The notes: generated by a model not told the origin, from the letters alone. A stretch of 64,000 nucleotides of DNA from Burkholderia gladioli (GCF_000959725.1 NZ_CP009322.1:3286001-3350000); one strand, 5' to 3'; numbered from the stretch's first letter, positions 24,972 to 34,060 are shown. A program made the numbers and translations.

Positions 24972-27362
24972 TCAAGCCGTGCCCAACGCTCCATCGAAGC
25001 GGCTCCGGCCCAGCTTCCTCACCACGATCGGCTTGCTGATCGATCCATACTTCAGCGTTGTGCCGGTACCGCCCACGCTGGTGATCGCGGCCGACGTCAG
25101 CTTGCCGTCCTTCCAGGCCAGGTCGACCGAGAAGCCGCCCTTCACGCGAACGCCCTTCACGCTGCCGGTATTCCACTGCGGGGGCAGCGCCGGCAGCAGC
25201 ACGATCGAATCCGTGCTGCTCTGCACCAGCATCTCGAGGATCGCGGCCGGGCCGCCGAAGTTCGCGTCGATCTGGAAGATGTTGCCGCCATAGGCGTCGA
25301 ACATGTTGGTGAAGGTGCCGTTGGTACTGTCGCTGCCGCTCGCGAATCGCAGCAGCTTCTGCACCATCGAATAGCAGGTGGCGGCATCGCGGAACTTGGC
25401 CCAGCAGGCGATGCGCCACGCCAGCCCCCAGCCGAACGAATCGGTGCCGCGCGCGGTGAGCAGCGCCTTGGCGGCGGCCACCAGCGCGGGATCGCCGTCA
25501 TAGGCGATGCGCTCGCCCTCGAACCAGCCGATCAGCGGCGACAGGTGACGATGCTGCGGATCGCCCGTATCCACCTTGTCCTCCATCCATTCCTGGAGCT
25601 GGCCGGTGGTCGGGCTGATCTTCGGCAGGTAGAGCCGCGAACGCAGGCCGGCGATGGTCGCCGCGAAATCGGTATCGAGATTGAGCGTGCCGCTGGCCGT
25701 GCCGTAGTTGGTGAACAGGTCCCAGACGAGTTCCTGCGCGTAGGTGATGCCGAGTTCCTGGTGATCGCCGTGCTCGGGCGACCAGTCGCGATCGTCGACC
25801 AGCAGGCCGCTGGCCGGATCCACGATCAGGCGCGCCTGCCAGAACTCGCAAGCCGATTTCAGCACCGGGTAGATGGCGCGCAGGTAGTCGCGATCGAGCG
25901 TGTACTGGTAGTGGTTCCACAGCGTCCGGCAATACCAGGCGCTGGCGGGCGGGCTCCAGTCCCAGCCGATGCCGCCATAGATGCCGGTGGAGATCGCGAT
26001 CGTCCAGCCCGCCACCTTGCCGCTCGAATTGCTGTAGTTGCTATTGGCGGCGTCGTTGAAATGGGCCTGCGTCGAGCGCTCCCAGGAGGGCAACTGGCTC
26101 AGCACATAGTCGGCGAACGGCTTCTGGCATTCCGGCAGCCCGGCTCGATCGGCCAGCCAGTAGTTCATCTGCACGTTGATGTCGGTGTGATAGTCGGCCA
26201 TCCACGGCGGGGTGTTGTTCACGCTCCACAGGCCCTGCAGGTTGGCCGGCAAGGGCCCGCGCGACGAGGCGATGGTCAGGTAGCGGCCGAACTGGACATA
26301 GAGCGCCTCCAGTTCGGGATCGGCTATGTCCGGCGAGGCCGTGCGCGCCTTGAGCCGATCGGGGATCGTCATGGCACGCTGCGCGTCGCTCGACTTGCCG
26401 AGGTCGAGCGAGAAGCGGCCGAACAGCGCCGTGTAGTCCCTCAGATGGCGCTCCAGCAAGTTCCGATAGGGCAGGTGGGCCGCGCCGGAAACGTCCGCCC
26501 GGGCCAGCGCCGCGGGATCCGTCGCGCCGAGATAGCCCTCGGCCTCGATGCCGGAGTAGTTGGTCCGTGCCGCGATGATCAGGGTGAGCGCGGGGCAGCG
26601 TGACATCGTCAGCACGCCCTTGCTCGCGTCGTACTTGACCGTGCCCGAATCCGGCATCGCCAGGACATGCGTCGCGTAGCGTTCGCCGACGCCATCCAGC
26701 TTGCCCTGCGCGAGCAGAATGCCGTTCGAGCCCGTGACGCTCGCGCCTTGTCCGTCGACGAGCGAGATCGTGCCGTCATGGCTGCCGCCATCCGACGACA
26801 GGCGCATCACCAGGACCTTGTCGGGATGGCTGCAGAACACCTCGCGCCGATAGGTATGGCCGCCCGCCACATACTGCGTGTGGGCCACGGCGTTGCTGAT
26901 GTCCAGCGAGCGCGAGTAGCCGCTTGCCTGGGCATGGCCTGGCAGGTCGACATAGAGCTTGCCGAGCATCTGGTAGCTGCCCATGCCGGCGGCCGTGTAG
27001 GCCAGATCCACCGCATCCTTCTGTCCCGACCACAGCGTGATTTCGTTCAGGTACAGCGCCTCGCGGGCGGGCGAGCCGCCGGTCAATGCGCCGAGCCGGC
27101 CGTTGCCGAGCGGCAGGCCTTCGAACAGGATGTTCGATTCGCCGGCTGCCTGGCTGTAACTCAGGCGCAGCGCGGCGCCGTCGGGCACGCGTGCCGATGC
27201 GGTATCGGCCGTGGCCGTGGAGGCCAGGGTGCTGGCGGCGTTGGCCACCGCGCCGGGGCCGCCGTCGCTACCGTCGCCGCCGCATCCCGCGATCGGGATC
27301 ATGGTGGCTGCCGCCCCCCACTTCAGAAACATGCGTCGTTTTTCATTCTCGATGCCGCTCAT
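24972..27362 (-). CDS. Secreted GH95-family glycoside hydrolase
   Basis: A 796-residue enzyme of glycoside hydrolase family 95 (1,2-alpha-L-fucosidases and 1,2-alpha-L-galactosidases, inverting). Family residues are recognisable: the Asn pair in HTDINVQMNYW near residue 395, the acid Glu in DWSPEHGDHQ near 526, and the base Asp in QIDANFGGPAAI near 698; RHLSPLIGWFEG is also typical. The N-terminus ENEKRRMFLKW looks like a Tat signal (RRMFLK), and IPIAGC is a lipobox, so it may be a Tat-exported lipoprotein. It could release fucose or galactose from plant xyloglucan or host glycans. It stands alone, convergent with the porin gene. Confidence 0.9.
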   Translation of the reverse strand: MSGIENEKRRMFLKWGAAATMIPIAGCGGDGSDGGPGAVANAASTLASTATADTASARVPDGAALRLSYSQAAGESNILFEGLPLGNGRLGALTGGSPAREALYLNEITLWSGQKDAVDLAYTAAGMGSYQMLGKLYVDLPGHAQASGYSRSLDISNAVAHTQYVAGGHTYRREVFCSHPDKVLVMRLSSDGGSHDGTISLVDGQGASVTGSNGILLAQGKLDGVGERYATHVLAMPDSGTVKYDASKGVLTMSRCPALTLIIAARTNYSGIEAEGYLGATDPAALARADVSGAAHLPYRNLLERHLRDYTALFGRFSLDLGKSSDAQRAMTIPDRLKARTASPDIADPELEALYVQFGRYLTIASSRGPLPANLQGLWSVNNTPPWMADYHTDINVQMNYWLADRAGLPECQKPFADYVLSQLPSWERSTQAHFNDAANSNYSNSSGKVAGWTIAISTGIYGGIGWDWSPPASAWYCRTLWNHYQYTLDRDYLRAIYPVLKSACEFWQARLIVDPASGLLVDDRDWSPEHGDHQELGITYAQELVWDLFTNYGTASGTLNLDTDFAATIAGLRSRLYLPKISPTTGQLQEWMEDKVDTGDPQHRHLSPLIGWFEGERIAYDGDPALVAAAKALLTARGTDSFGWGLAWRIACWAKFRDAATCYSMVQKLLRFASGSDSTNGTFTNMFDAYGGNIFQIDANFGGPAAILEMLVQSSTDSIVLLPALPPQWNTGSVKGVRVKGGFSVDLAWKDGKLTSAAITSVGGTGTTLKYGSISKPIVVRKLGRSRFDGALGTA

Positions 27363-27769
27363 TGCCCCCTCCTGAAAGATGCATCCACGTCATCAATACG
27401 CAGGACGCCGCATCGGCGCGATTTGGTAGGAATACGAATTATTGAATGCGATTCAGCACGATTCGTCGATGCGACCACGGTGCCTTCGGTCCGCCACGGC
27501 GGTATTCCGCCCTCGTTGGTGACCGGATCAAAGGTCCAGCCAATGGTACGTGGCGACGTCCGCCCTGTCACGGTTCCTGAACTCCGTGTTTTCCCGGTCC
27601 TGGCGCGGGGTTCGTTTCGTATTTGTGTTCAATGCATCGAGCGATCTTCTGTTTGGTGAATAGATGGCTAGGGACGTCCCACACTGTGGCGAGGCGTCCG
27701 CGGCAGCGGCCAAAGAAAAAGCCCGGCATTGCCGGGCTCGTGTGTTCAACCGCTCAGGCGGTCATCTGG
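27363..27769. other. Intergenic stretch with a terminator
   Basis: This stretch lies between the starts-side of the GH95 gene and the end of the secreted-protein gene, both on the minus strand. It holds a clear terminator (27716-27737) and presumably the GH95 promoter in the AT-richer part at about 27400-27470. No gene is supported. Confidence 0.5.
27716..27737 (-). terminator. Rho-independent terminator of the secreted-protein gene
   Basis: On the minus strand GCCCGGC-AAT-GCCGGGC forms a perfect 7-bp stem followed directly by TTTTTC, about 33 bases after the stop codon at 27770. Confidence 0.9.
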
Positions 27770-29155
27770 TCAATACCGCCCGAGATACGTTTCCGTGCAG
27801 ATATGCGTGAAGTACGAATACGAGGAGCTGGCGCTGAGCGCGCCGCTATCCGTATAAGCCACCGCGAACGAGTTCGGGTTGTAGGTGATGCGCCAGTGAT
27901 CGGCCGGCGTCGAGAGCGTCTGGAAATCCCCGGTGAAGGTACCGGAGCCCTGGCAGGTGCCGACATTGAGCGGCAGGGACAGGCTGCCGTCCGCGCCCGT
28001 GTAGCCCGAGGTGGTGGTCAGCAGGGTCAGCTGGTTGGTGGTGCTGCGGTCGTAGGCCTGGATCGTCACATGCTCGCCGGCCGGCAACCGCACATTGCCG
28101 GTGTGGTCCCACGCGATCACGCCCGGCGTAACGGTGCGCGCGACGTTCTCGTGCGACGGCGCGAGGTGAGTGATGTTCTCGTTGTCGAGGAAGCGGTAGA
28201 AGCCGGCCGTGCCCGCGCCATCCGACACGCGCAGCGTATACGGCTGCGATGCCGGTGCCGAGGTGCCCGTGTTGTAGACGCGCAGCATCAGCGTGGCGCC
28301 CGCCGACGAGCTGACGTTGTAGGTCGTGCCGCTCGCCAGGGTCGCCCAGGTGTTCGGCGCGGTCAGCAGTTGCGCGGTTTGCGTGCCGGTGCCCGTGAAG
28401 GTGATCAGGTTGGCGCTCTGCGTGCTCGGCACCTGCACCGTGTAGTAGTCGACGTCGCTGACGGTGTCGAGGTTCGCGCTGATCAACTGGTTGCCGGTCA
28501 GCTGGCTCGGGCGGTTGATCGAATCGTTCGGTTCGTAGCTGTCGTAGCCGGTGGTGCCCGTCACCTGGAACTGGAAGGTGGCGCCGCCGGTGCCTTGTTG
28601 CGAATCGACCAGCAGCAGCAGGCGCACCGGGCCCGGCGGAATGCCCTCGACGACCTTGCTCTGCGCGGTGCCGGTTTCGTTGTCGAGATAGGTCAGGGTG
28701 CCGTCGTTGTTGACCTGCACGAGATGCACGTCGTGCTGTTCGTTGGCGGGAAGATTCACCACGTAGGCGACCGTCTTGGTCAGGTCGGCGGCGACGAACT
28801 CGAAGCAGTCGGTCTGGCCCGACGGTGCCGTGTTCGCGTTGTAGGCGGCGCCCACCTGGATATCGGCGCAGCCGGCCACCGGCGGCGCGACCGTGGCCGC
28901 GGTGGCGGCCTGGGTGGTGACGGCCGCGGCGCGCAGCGTGCGCAGCGACTGCAGGCGGCTGGTTGCCAGGCCCTGCGGCTTGATCGGCGTGGTCTTGCCT
29001 GCCACCTTGCCCAGCCGGCCCGCTACCGGCGCGCCGTCGTTGTGGGTGATACCGGGAACATAGGATTCCGCGTTGAGACTTTCCGCAGCATAGGACTGCA
29101 TCGGCAGAATTACCGCGCCGACCAGCAGGCTCATCAATTGATGTCTCTTTTTCAT
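27770..29155 (-). CDS. Secreted protein with a PPC-like segment, function unknown
   Basis: A 461-residue exported protein. The signal peptide is MKKRHQLMSLLVGAVILPMQSYAA. A pro-like, Ala/Thr-rich region follows to about residue 95. The middle (about 180-320) contains YDSYEPNDSINRPSQL...SANLDTVSDVDYYTVQVP, the pattern of pre-peptidase C-terminal (PPC) domains found in secreted proteases. No protease domain is present. Two cysteines near residues 95 and 115 and two near the C-terminus may form disulphides. The last 120 residues are beta-rich (HVTIQAYDRSTTNQLTLLTT). The start is chosen for the signal peptide; a strong terminator follows. The role is probably extracellular, with partner unknown. 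Confidence 0.75.
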   Translation of the reverse strand: MKKRHQLMSLLVGAVILPMQSYAAESLNAESYVPGITHNDGAPVAGRLGKVAGKTTPIKPQGLATSRLQSLRTLRAAAVTTQAATAATVAPPVAGCADIQVGAAYNANTAPSGQTDCFEFVAADLTKTVAYVVNLPANEQHDVHLVQVNNDGTLTYLDNETGTAQSKVVEGIPPGPVRLLLLVDSQQGTGGATFQFQVTGTTGYDSYEPNDSINRPSQLTGNQLISANLDTVSDVDYYTVQVPSTQSANLITFTGTGTQTAQLLTAPNTWATLASGTTYNVSSSAGATLMLRVYNTGTSAPASQPYTLRVSDGAGTAGFYRFLDNENITHLAPSHENVARTVTPGVIAWDHTGNVRLPAGEHVTIQAYDRSTTNQLTLLTTTSGYTGADGSLSLPLNVGTCQGSGTFTGDFQTLSTPADHWRITYNPNSFAVAYTDSGALSASSSYSYFTHICTETYLGRY

Positions 29156-29465
29156 GAGGGTTTGGCCTTGATTGAAATGTGAACGGCAGCATGCGAATCG
29201 CACTCCACGGCACAGGAGGCGCGACACGCAGCCCTGAATCCCGCTGCCGCCATGTTGATTACGGAAGAATTCATCTGTTTTTTAGGGTGAATGCCGTTCA
29301 TTGACGAGGCGATGTCGCTCCGGGGTCGATTAGGGGCGGCGAGAATCCTTGACCGGCAAGGGAAATGGAAGATCGGAGTTGAATCACGATTGAACGGATA
29401 TTGCGGAATGTCATGAGAATCGTATGCGCGCGTTTTTGAAACAATGAAGCATTGAGTTGCAATTT
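29156..29465. other. Intergenic: upstream of the secreted-protein gene
   Basis: About 310 bases between the secreted-protein start and the prepilin-peptidase stop, both on the minus strand. It is AT-richer than its surroundings and should carry the secreted-protein promoter. The inverted repeat TTGCAAT-TTTC-ATTGCAA at 29457-29474 overlaps the peptidase stop and may act as a weak transcript end. No gene seen. Confidence 0.45.
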
Positions 29466-30200
29466 TCATTGCAATAGATGCGGCAACACGAAGGGCCAAT
29501 AAATCACTGCAATGGCGGCGAGCGCGATAAACGGGCCGAACGGAATGGGCTCAGCTGCCTTTTTGCATCCGCTGGCGATCAGCGCGATGGCGACGATTGC
29601 GCCGGCGACCGAGGATATGGCGATGATCCAGGGCACGGCTTCCCAGCCGAGCCATGCGCCGAGCGCCGCGAGCAGCTTGAAATCGCCGTATCCCATGCCT
29701 TCTAGGCCGCGCAGCATGCGGAACAGTTGGCCGAGCGTCCAGGGCAGCAGGTAGCCGACCATCGCGCCGATCACCGCATCGGGCAGCGGTGCGAATACCT
29801 CGGCGAGGTTGAGCGCGAGACCCGCCCAGAGCAGCGGCAGCGTGATCGCGTCGGGCAGCAGGTGGTGCTCGAGGTCGATCGCGCCCGCCGTGGCGAGGCA
29901 GGCGCCCAGCAGGCTCGCCGCGCACCCGGCCGGGGTCGGGCCGAATGCCGCGCATGCGCACAGGGCCGCGATCATGCAGGTGGCAACGAGACGCGGCAGC
30001 AGGAATGCGATGTGTCCCGCGTCAGCCAGGCAGGCGATCGCCCGGCCGCGATACGCGCAGCTCCGGCGTGCCCTGCGTGGGTCGAACCGCGCGTGCTCGG
30101 CGGCGGCGTTGCGCTCGATCGCCGCCGGCAGATGAAGGGCCACGAGCGTCGACAGGATGCCCGATACGCTGCCCAGCAGGAGGAACCACAGCCATGTCAT
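29466..30200 (-). CDS. Type IV prepilin peptidase (TadV/PilD-like)
   Basis: A 244-residue polytopic inner-membrane aspartyl protease that removes the leader from Flp-type pilins. Both catalytic aspartates are present: Asp109 in AIDLEHHLLPDAITLP and Asp173 in the GYGDFKLLAALGAWLG motif (GxGD). The protein is longer than a minimal TadV/CpaA and keeps a PilD-like N-terminal stretch, but the zinc-binding Cys-x2-Cys pairs of the methyltransferase domain are missing, so N-methylation by it is doubtful. It is transcribed divergently from the flp pilin gene across a 413-base AT-rich region and is surely the processing enzyme of this Tad locus. Confidence 0.92.
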   Translation of the reverse strand: MTWLWFLLLGSVSGILSTLVALHLPAAIERNAAAEHARFDPRRARRSCAYRGRAIACLADAGHIAFLLPRLVATCMIAALCACAAFGPTPAGCAASLLGACLATAGAIDLEHHLLPDAITLPLLWAGLALNLAEVFAPLPDAVIGAMVGYLLPWTLGQLFRMLRGLEGMGYGDFKLLAALGAWLGWEAVPWIIAISSVAGAIVAIALIASGCKKAAEPIPFGPFIALAAIAVIYWPFVLPHLLQ

Positions 30201-30613
30201 GAATGCACGTCGTTCGAAGGATGGCAGGCTCGACGATCAAGATCTGGAAAATAGCCTCAATTTCTTATTTTCCGACCTGACGAATCGCCTATTGATTAAG
30301 AATTAATCTTGAGATGAGCTTGTGATATCGGGATGTCAACTTTTTTCGGTATCTTATCGAGAAAAATATCCGATTGAACATGGAAAATTCTAATCTGACG
30401 AGTCAAGTCGCGGCACGGAAACCCGGCTGATAAATTTCCCTCGGTCGGCAGCGAGGGGCTGTATGCGCCCCTATCAAGGCTGACTCACAACCTGGTTGAA
30501 AACCATCAAGTCAATGTCGTCGGCATATCGCATGTCGGTGCGGGATGTCGTGTGCGTTGGCTTTTTCGTTTCCGGCTGCGGTTTGTCTTTTACAACTCGG
30601 GAGTCGAAATAAA
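30201..30613. other. Divergent control region of the Tad pilus locus
   Basis: Four hundred AT-rich bases between the prepilin peptidase and flp. It contains a CTGACGAGTCA element (30395-30405, annotated separately) and a weaker copy CTGACGAATC at 30277-30286. Overlapping short hairpins at about 30439-30474 (CCCTCG/CGAGGG; AGGGGC/GCCCCT) lie between that element and flp and could work as a leader structure. No gene seen. Confidence 0.55.
30395..30406. promoter_or_regulatory. CTGACnnGTCA(G) dyad upstream of flp
   Basis: CTGACGAGTCAA, about 210 bases before the flp start. The same dyad (CTGAC, two bases, GTCAG) lies upstream of the first giant adhesin at 44009 and before the exporter genes at 60565. 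The identity with the adhesin copy covers 12 bases (TCTGACGAGTCA). A shared regulator binding site is inferred; its owner is unknown. Confidence 0.45.
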
Positions 30614-30889
30614 ATGAAAAATCGCAAAAATCTTCGGAAGCAGTTGGGTCAGGGCATGACCGAATACATCATCATCGTCGCGCTGATCGCGGTATCGTCG
30701 ATTGGGGTCTATGCCTTCTTCGGCAAGACTGTCCGCACCCAGACCGCGGGCCTGGCCGAGGAAATGTCGGGCAAGAGCGCGCAGGCAAATATCAGTGCAG
30801 CACAGAAGGAAGCCGGCAATGCGACGTCCGATGCAGCGAAGAAGAAGGGCTTGGGTAGCTACTCGAACGAGAGCGTCGAAGGCAAGTAA
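30614..30889 (+). CDS. flp: Flp-type major pilin
   Basis: A 91-residue prepilin. The short basic leader MKNRKNLRKQLG ends at Gly12. The mature protein begins QGMTEYIIIVALIAVSSIG, giving the G|xxxxEY cleavage site and hydrophobic helix of Flp pilins (Glu at +5). The C-terminal 50 residues are polar and Ala/Lys/Ser-rich, longer than in the smallest Flp pilins (about 50-75 residues in total). It polymerises into the thin, sticky Tad pilus. The start ATG fits the leader; the open frame extends 23 codons upstream without meaning. First gene of the plus-strand Tad operon. Confidence 0.92.
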   Translation: MKNRKNLRKQLGQGMTEYIIIVALIAVSSIGVYAFFGKTVRTQTAGLAEEMSGKSAQANISAAQKEAGNATSDAAKKKGLGSYSNESVEGK

Positions 30890-30911
30890 TCCAGGCGGCG
30901 CATCGTAGATC

Positions 30912-32483
30912 ATGACGGCCCCCGCCCACACAAGGCACGCCGATGAACGTGGGCAGGCCCTGCTGCCCGCGCTGCTGTTCCTGGCGGTCGGCTGCGCCGC
31001 GCTCCTGCTCGCGTTCGGCTCGCTGCAGTTGACCAGCGCGAAAATCCAGTTGCAGAACACCGCGGATGCGAGCGCCTATGCGGCCGCCTTGCTGCAGGCC
31101 CGCGACTACAACTTTTCCGCCTACACCAACCGCGCGATGATCGCCAACCAGGCCGCCGTCGCGCAGATGGTGGGCCTGAAATCCTTCGTCGACATGCTCG
31201 ACGAGCACGTCGCGGAAAACTCGCTCGCGGATCAGGTCGCGAGCCAGATCAGCCGGAACGGCGTGGACGAGTGGATCAGGAAGAAGCGCGAGGCGAGGGC
31301 ATTGATTCATCCGGTGCGCGAGCGGCTCGACGTCGATTTGCCGCGCATGACGCGCAGTCTCGACACCATCATCTCCGCGCTCAGCAACGCGCAACGCAGC
31401 TATCACGAAGCCACGCTGATGGGGGTGCCGAGCCTGGCCGGCCAGGTCGCGCGCGCGAACCAGCCCGATACGCGGCTTGCCGACGGCGCATTCGACGACC
31501 CCCAATCGCAGCAGGAATTGTCGGCCTGGCGTGACCATTCCGTGGAATTCAAGCCGCTTGAGCGGCCGACGGACCGCTTTGCCGAAGCCGTGACCGCGGC
31601 CTCCACGCTCGGCGGTTTCACGACGAGGCGCTGGATCAAGGAAGAGGAAACGGTGATCGGGGACGGGTGCTGGGGGGCGGTCAGCCGGAAAGCGGACCTG
31701 ATCGGCGGCACGCAGTTGCGGCCCCGCCGCGAGGGCTGGCAGGCCATCGACGGCACGTCGACCCGGGTGCAGACGAGGCATGACTGCGCCACGACCAAGG
31801 TGATCCAGGTGTGGGTCGAGGATGAGGACGACGACGACGGCGGCGAGGCCGGCGAGGATGGCGACGGGGACGCGAAGGGACATTGGGAGCTCCGGGAAGT
31901 GCGGGAGATCGAGCCCAGCGTCGACGATACGAGCGAGGAAGGCCGCGGCGGCGCGGGCAACGGCCGGAAAAGCCGCTACCAGAGCTGGTACGGCTACGGC
32001 GGCTACGTGAATTATGGCTATCCGAGCCCCTCGCCGGGGACGGTCATGCCGTCGATGCGGGCGCAGTATCGGGCCGGGTCGGGCGTCTCGATGAGCGTCG
32101 ACGGCGGGCTGCAGCCGTATCGCGACCTGGCCGGGCAGGGTCCCGACCAGATCGCGCCACGCATCACCGTCCGCCTGGTGCGGGATCAGGGCTCGACGAT
32201 CAGCGATCAACGCCTGCTCGGCGAAGGCCGGGTCGGGGTATCGATGTCCGGGCCGCCCTTGACGGCGCTCGCGTCGGGACAGGCCTATTTCGCGCGGCCC
32301 GACGAGAAGGGGCTGCGCTACGTATACGGCCTGCTGCGCTACTCCGGAGGATGGTCGCGCACCGATGGACGCACCGAGTATCCCAGCCTGTTCAATCCTT
32401 ATTGGGAGGCGCGATTGGCGCCGGTGCCGGATGCCATGCGTGCTTCCGCGAGCGATGCGTCAAGCCGCGGGGAATCCAGATGA
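30912..32483 (+). CDS. TadG-like pilus assembly protein
   Basis: A 523-residue protein with the TadG/TadE-like N-terminus: GQALLPALLFLAVGCAALLLAF membrane helix, then LQNTADASAYAAALLQARDY. It should be anchored in the inner membrane with a large periplasmic part. An unusual acidic block (EDEDDDDGGEAGEDGDGD, about residues 303-320) and a Tyr/Gly-rich stretch (SWYGYGGYVNYGYPSPSPG, about 358-376) stand out. The helix is preceded by a Gly, but the +5 residue is not Glu, so prepilin processing is less clear than for its neighbours. Its stop overlaps the next start (ATGA). Confidence 0.8.
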   Translation: MTAPAHTRHADERGQALLPALLFLAVGCAALLLAFGSLQLTSAKIQLQNTADASAYAAALLQARDYNFSAYTNRAMIANQAAVAQMVGLKSFVDMLDEHVAENSLADQVASQISRNGVDEWIRKKREARALIHPVRERLDVDLPRMTRSLDTIISALSNAQRSYHEATLMGVPSLAGQVARANQPDTRLADGAFDDPQSQQELSAWRDHSVEFKPLERPTDRFAEAVTAASTLGGFTTRRWIKEEETVIGDGCWGAVSRKADLIGGTQLRPRREGWQAIDGTSTRVQTRHDCATTKVIQVWVEDEDDDDGGEAGEDGDGDAKGHWELREVREIEPSVDDTSEEGRGGAGNGRKSRYQSWYGYGGYVNYGYPSPSPGTVMPSMRAQYRAGSGVSMSVDGGLQPYRDLAGQGPDQIAPRITVRLVRDQGSTISDQRLLGEGRVGVSMSGPPLTALASGQAYFARPDEKGLRYVYGLLRYSGGWSRTDGRTEYPSLFNPYWEARLAPVPDAMRASASDASSRGESR

Positions 32484-33358
32484 AAACATGTGGAATGCGA
32501 AGCATCGCGCGCCGGCAGGGCGGCCAGGCGATGGTCGAGATGGTGGCCGGGCTCGCGTTGGTGTTCGTCATCGGTTTCCTGGCGATGGCGATGTTCGGCC
32601 GGCTCAACGACATCCGCAACAAGGTGCTGATCGGTTCGCGCTACGTCGCCTGGGAGCGCACGGTGTGGATCAACCCCGACGACACCGGAACCGGCACCGA
32701 TGGCTGGTGGTACGAAAAATTCGGCGCGGGGGCGCAAACCGTGACGAAAACGGACGAGGTGCTCAGGCGTGAATTCCTGGCCCGCGTCGTGGCGCCGCGT
32801 CGAACCTCGATTTCCGGCACGGATGCCGATATGCCGCTTTCGGCCGTCTTGCCGCCTTCATGGCGTGATCTCGGCGGCACGGCCTTTGTCCGGGATCGCC
32901 GCGACGTGATGGTGTCGACCCGCGCGACCGACCGGATGCTCGGCAGTCTCGCCAAGATCGCCAATCGGCCGATCGGCGTCTATCGCTCGCCGCACGTCGA
33001 GCAGGAAGTCTCGCTCCTGATGGCGTCGCGCACGATGCAGGACGGCAGCGTGGCGGTGGATGTCGACCTGGGCGGCGCGTTCGCGCGGCGCTTGTGGCCC
33101 TCGCTGTCGCGCCTGCGGTTCCAGAGCACCGCGACGCTCGCGACCAACACCTGGACACCGGATGGCCGGCTGGGCGTGATATCGGCGATCGGCCAGAAAC
33201 TGGCGACACCCACCGCCATTCCGGACGCGATGTTGACGTCGCGCGACCGGCAGACGCTGGCGCGATCCATCGACGGAGTCGGCAATGTGCTCGGCCCGGG
33301 CTACTTCAAGCCGGGCTATGTCGACACGGAATCCGTACCGCTGGGTGCACTCAAGTGA
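32480..33358 (+). CDS. TadE-like minor pseudopilin
   Basis: A 292-residue protein with a class III type IV leader: RRQG|GQAMVEMVAGLALVFVIGFLAMAMFG, Glu at +5 if cut after the second Gly. After the helix comes RNKVLIGSRYVAWERTVW, typical of TadE-like proteins, and then a soluble periplasmic domain without known motif. The ATG overlaps the TadG-like stop (ATGA), and its own stop overlaps the next GTG. It is probably a minor pilin or assembly factor of the pilus. Confidence 0.8.
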   Translation: MKTCGMRSIARRQGGQAMVEMVAGLALVFVIGFLAMAMFGRLNDIRNKVLIGSRYVAWERTVWINPDDTGTGTDGWWYEKFGAGAQTVTKTDEVLRREFLARVVAPRRTSISGTDADMPLSAVLPPSWRDLGGTAFVRDRRDVMVSTRATDRMLGSLAKIANRPIGVYRSPHVEQEVSLLMASRTMQDGSVAVDVDLGGAFARRLWPSLSRLRFQSTATLATNTWTPDGRLGVISAIGQKLATPTAIPDAMLTSRDRQTLARSIDGVGNVLGPGYFKPGYVDTESVPLGALK

Positions 33359-34059
33359 GCGCGTCCTGGCGGTGGTATCCGACGGTGTTTCTGTTGACGG
33401 CCTGCGGGGCCTGGAACGCGGCGGCAGGCACCTGCGAACGGGAACCGGTAGCCGCGGCGAGCACGGTGTGGATCGGCGACGACATGCAGTTGGACGGGAG
33501 GGCCATGGTGGTCCGGGCCCTGCGTTTCGACCGGTCGGCGCGGCAGGTCGAGCGCGAGTTCCAGGCCTACTGGGACCGCGAGGGGCTGCCTTCGATGGGC
33601 ACGCAGGGAACGCGCGGCCGCGTCTTGAGCGGGCTCGACGAGACATGCCAGTACGTGCTCGAACTGCAGGCCGGCGCATCCGGCGATACCGCCCAGGGCC
33701 TGATGAGCGCGATGCAACTGATGCCCGCCGCCGCGCGTCGCTCGATTCCGGAGTCGGCCGCGGTCCTCCCCGCCGGCCGGATCCTCTCCGATATCGAAAG
33801 CCGCGACCCCGGCCGTGTCGGGCGGACGTGGGTGATTGCGCTGGGCGGCCGCGCGGAGGATGGCGCCAGCCGCTATCGCGGCGAATTGCGGCGTGAAGGC
33901 TGGAAAACGATGGTGAGCATGGCGCCGCCGCCCGCGCGAGGCGCGCGCTCCTCGGATGCCGCACTGGCGATGCAACGAGGCGCCTACCGGCTGGATGCCG
34001 TGTTCACCGAACAGATGGGGCAGACGACTGCCGTGATCAATGTAATGGAGAGCCGTTGA
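33355..34059 (+). CDS. Unknown exported, probably lipoprotein, of the Tad operon
   Basis: A 234-residue protein starting at a GTG that overlaps the upstream stop (GTGA). The N-terminus SASWRWYPTVFLLTACGAWNAAAG has a lipobox-like LTAC, so an outer-membrane or periplasmic lipoprotein is likely; a cleaved signal peptide is the alternative. The rest (VVRALRFDRSARQVEREFQAYW; GRTWVIALGGR) shows no known domain. The position inside the operon between TadE-like and pilin-like genes points to a pilus role, perhaps like TadD-type or pilotin accessory proteins, without sequence proof. Confidence 0.65.
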   Translation: MSASWRWYPTVFLLTACGAWNAAAGTCEREPVAAASTVWIGDDMQLDGRAMVVRALRFDRSARQVEREFQAYWDREGLPSMGTQGTRGRVLSGLDETCQYVLELQAGASGDTAQGLMSAMQLMPAAARRSIPESAAVLPAGRILSDIESRDPGRVGRTWVIALGGRAEDGASRYRGELRREGWKTMVSMAPPPARGARSSDAALAMQRGAYRLDAVFTEQMGQTTAVINVMESR

Positions 34060-34060
34060 C

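Noticed and set aside
27363..27571. Small minus-strand frame upstream of the GH95 gene
   Set aside because: No family likeness and no convincing ribosome site; the stretch is better read as promoter DNA.
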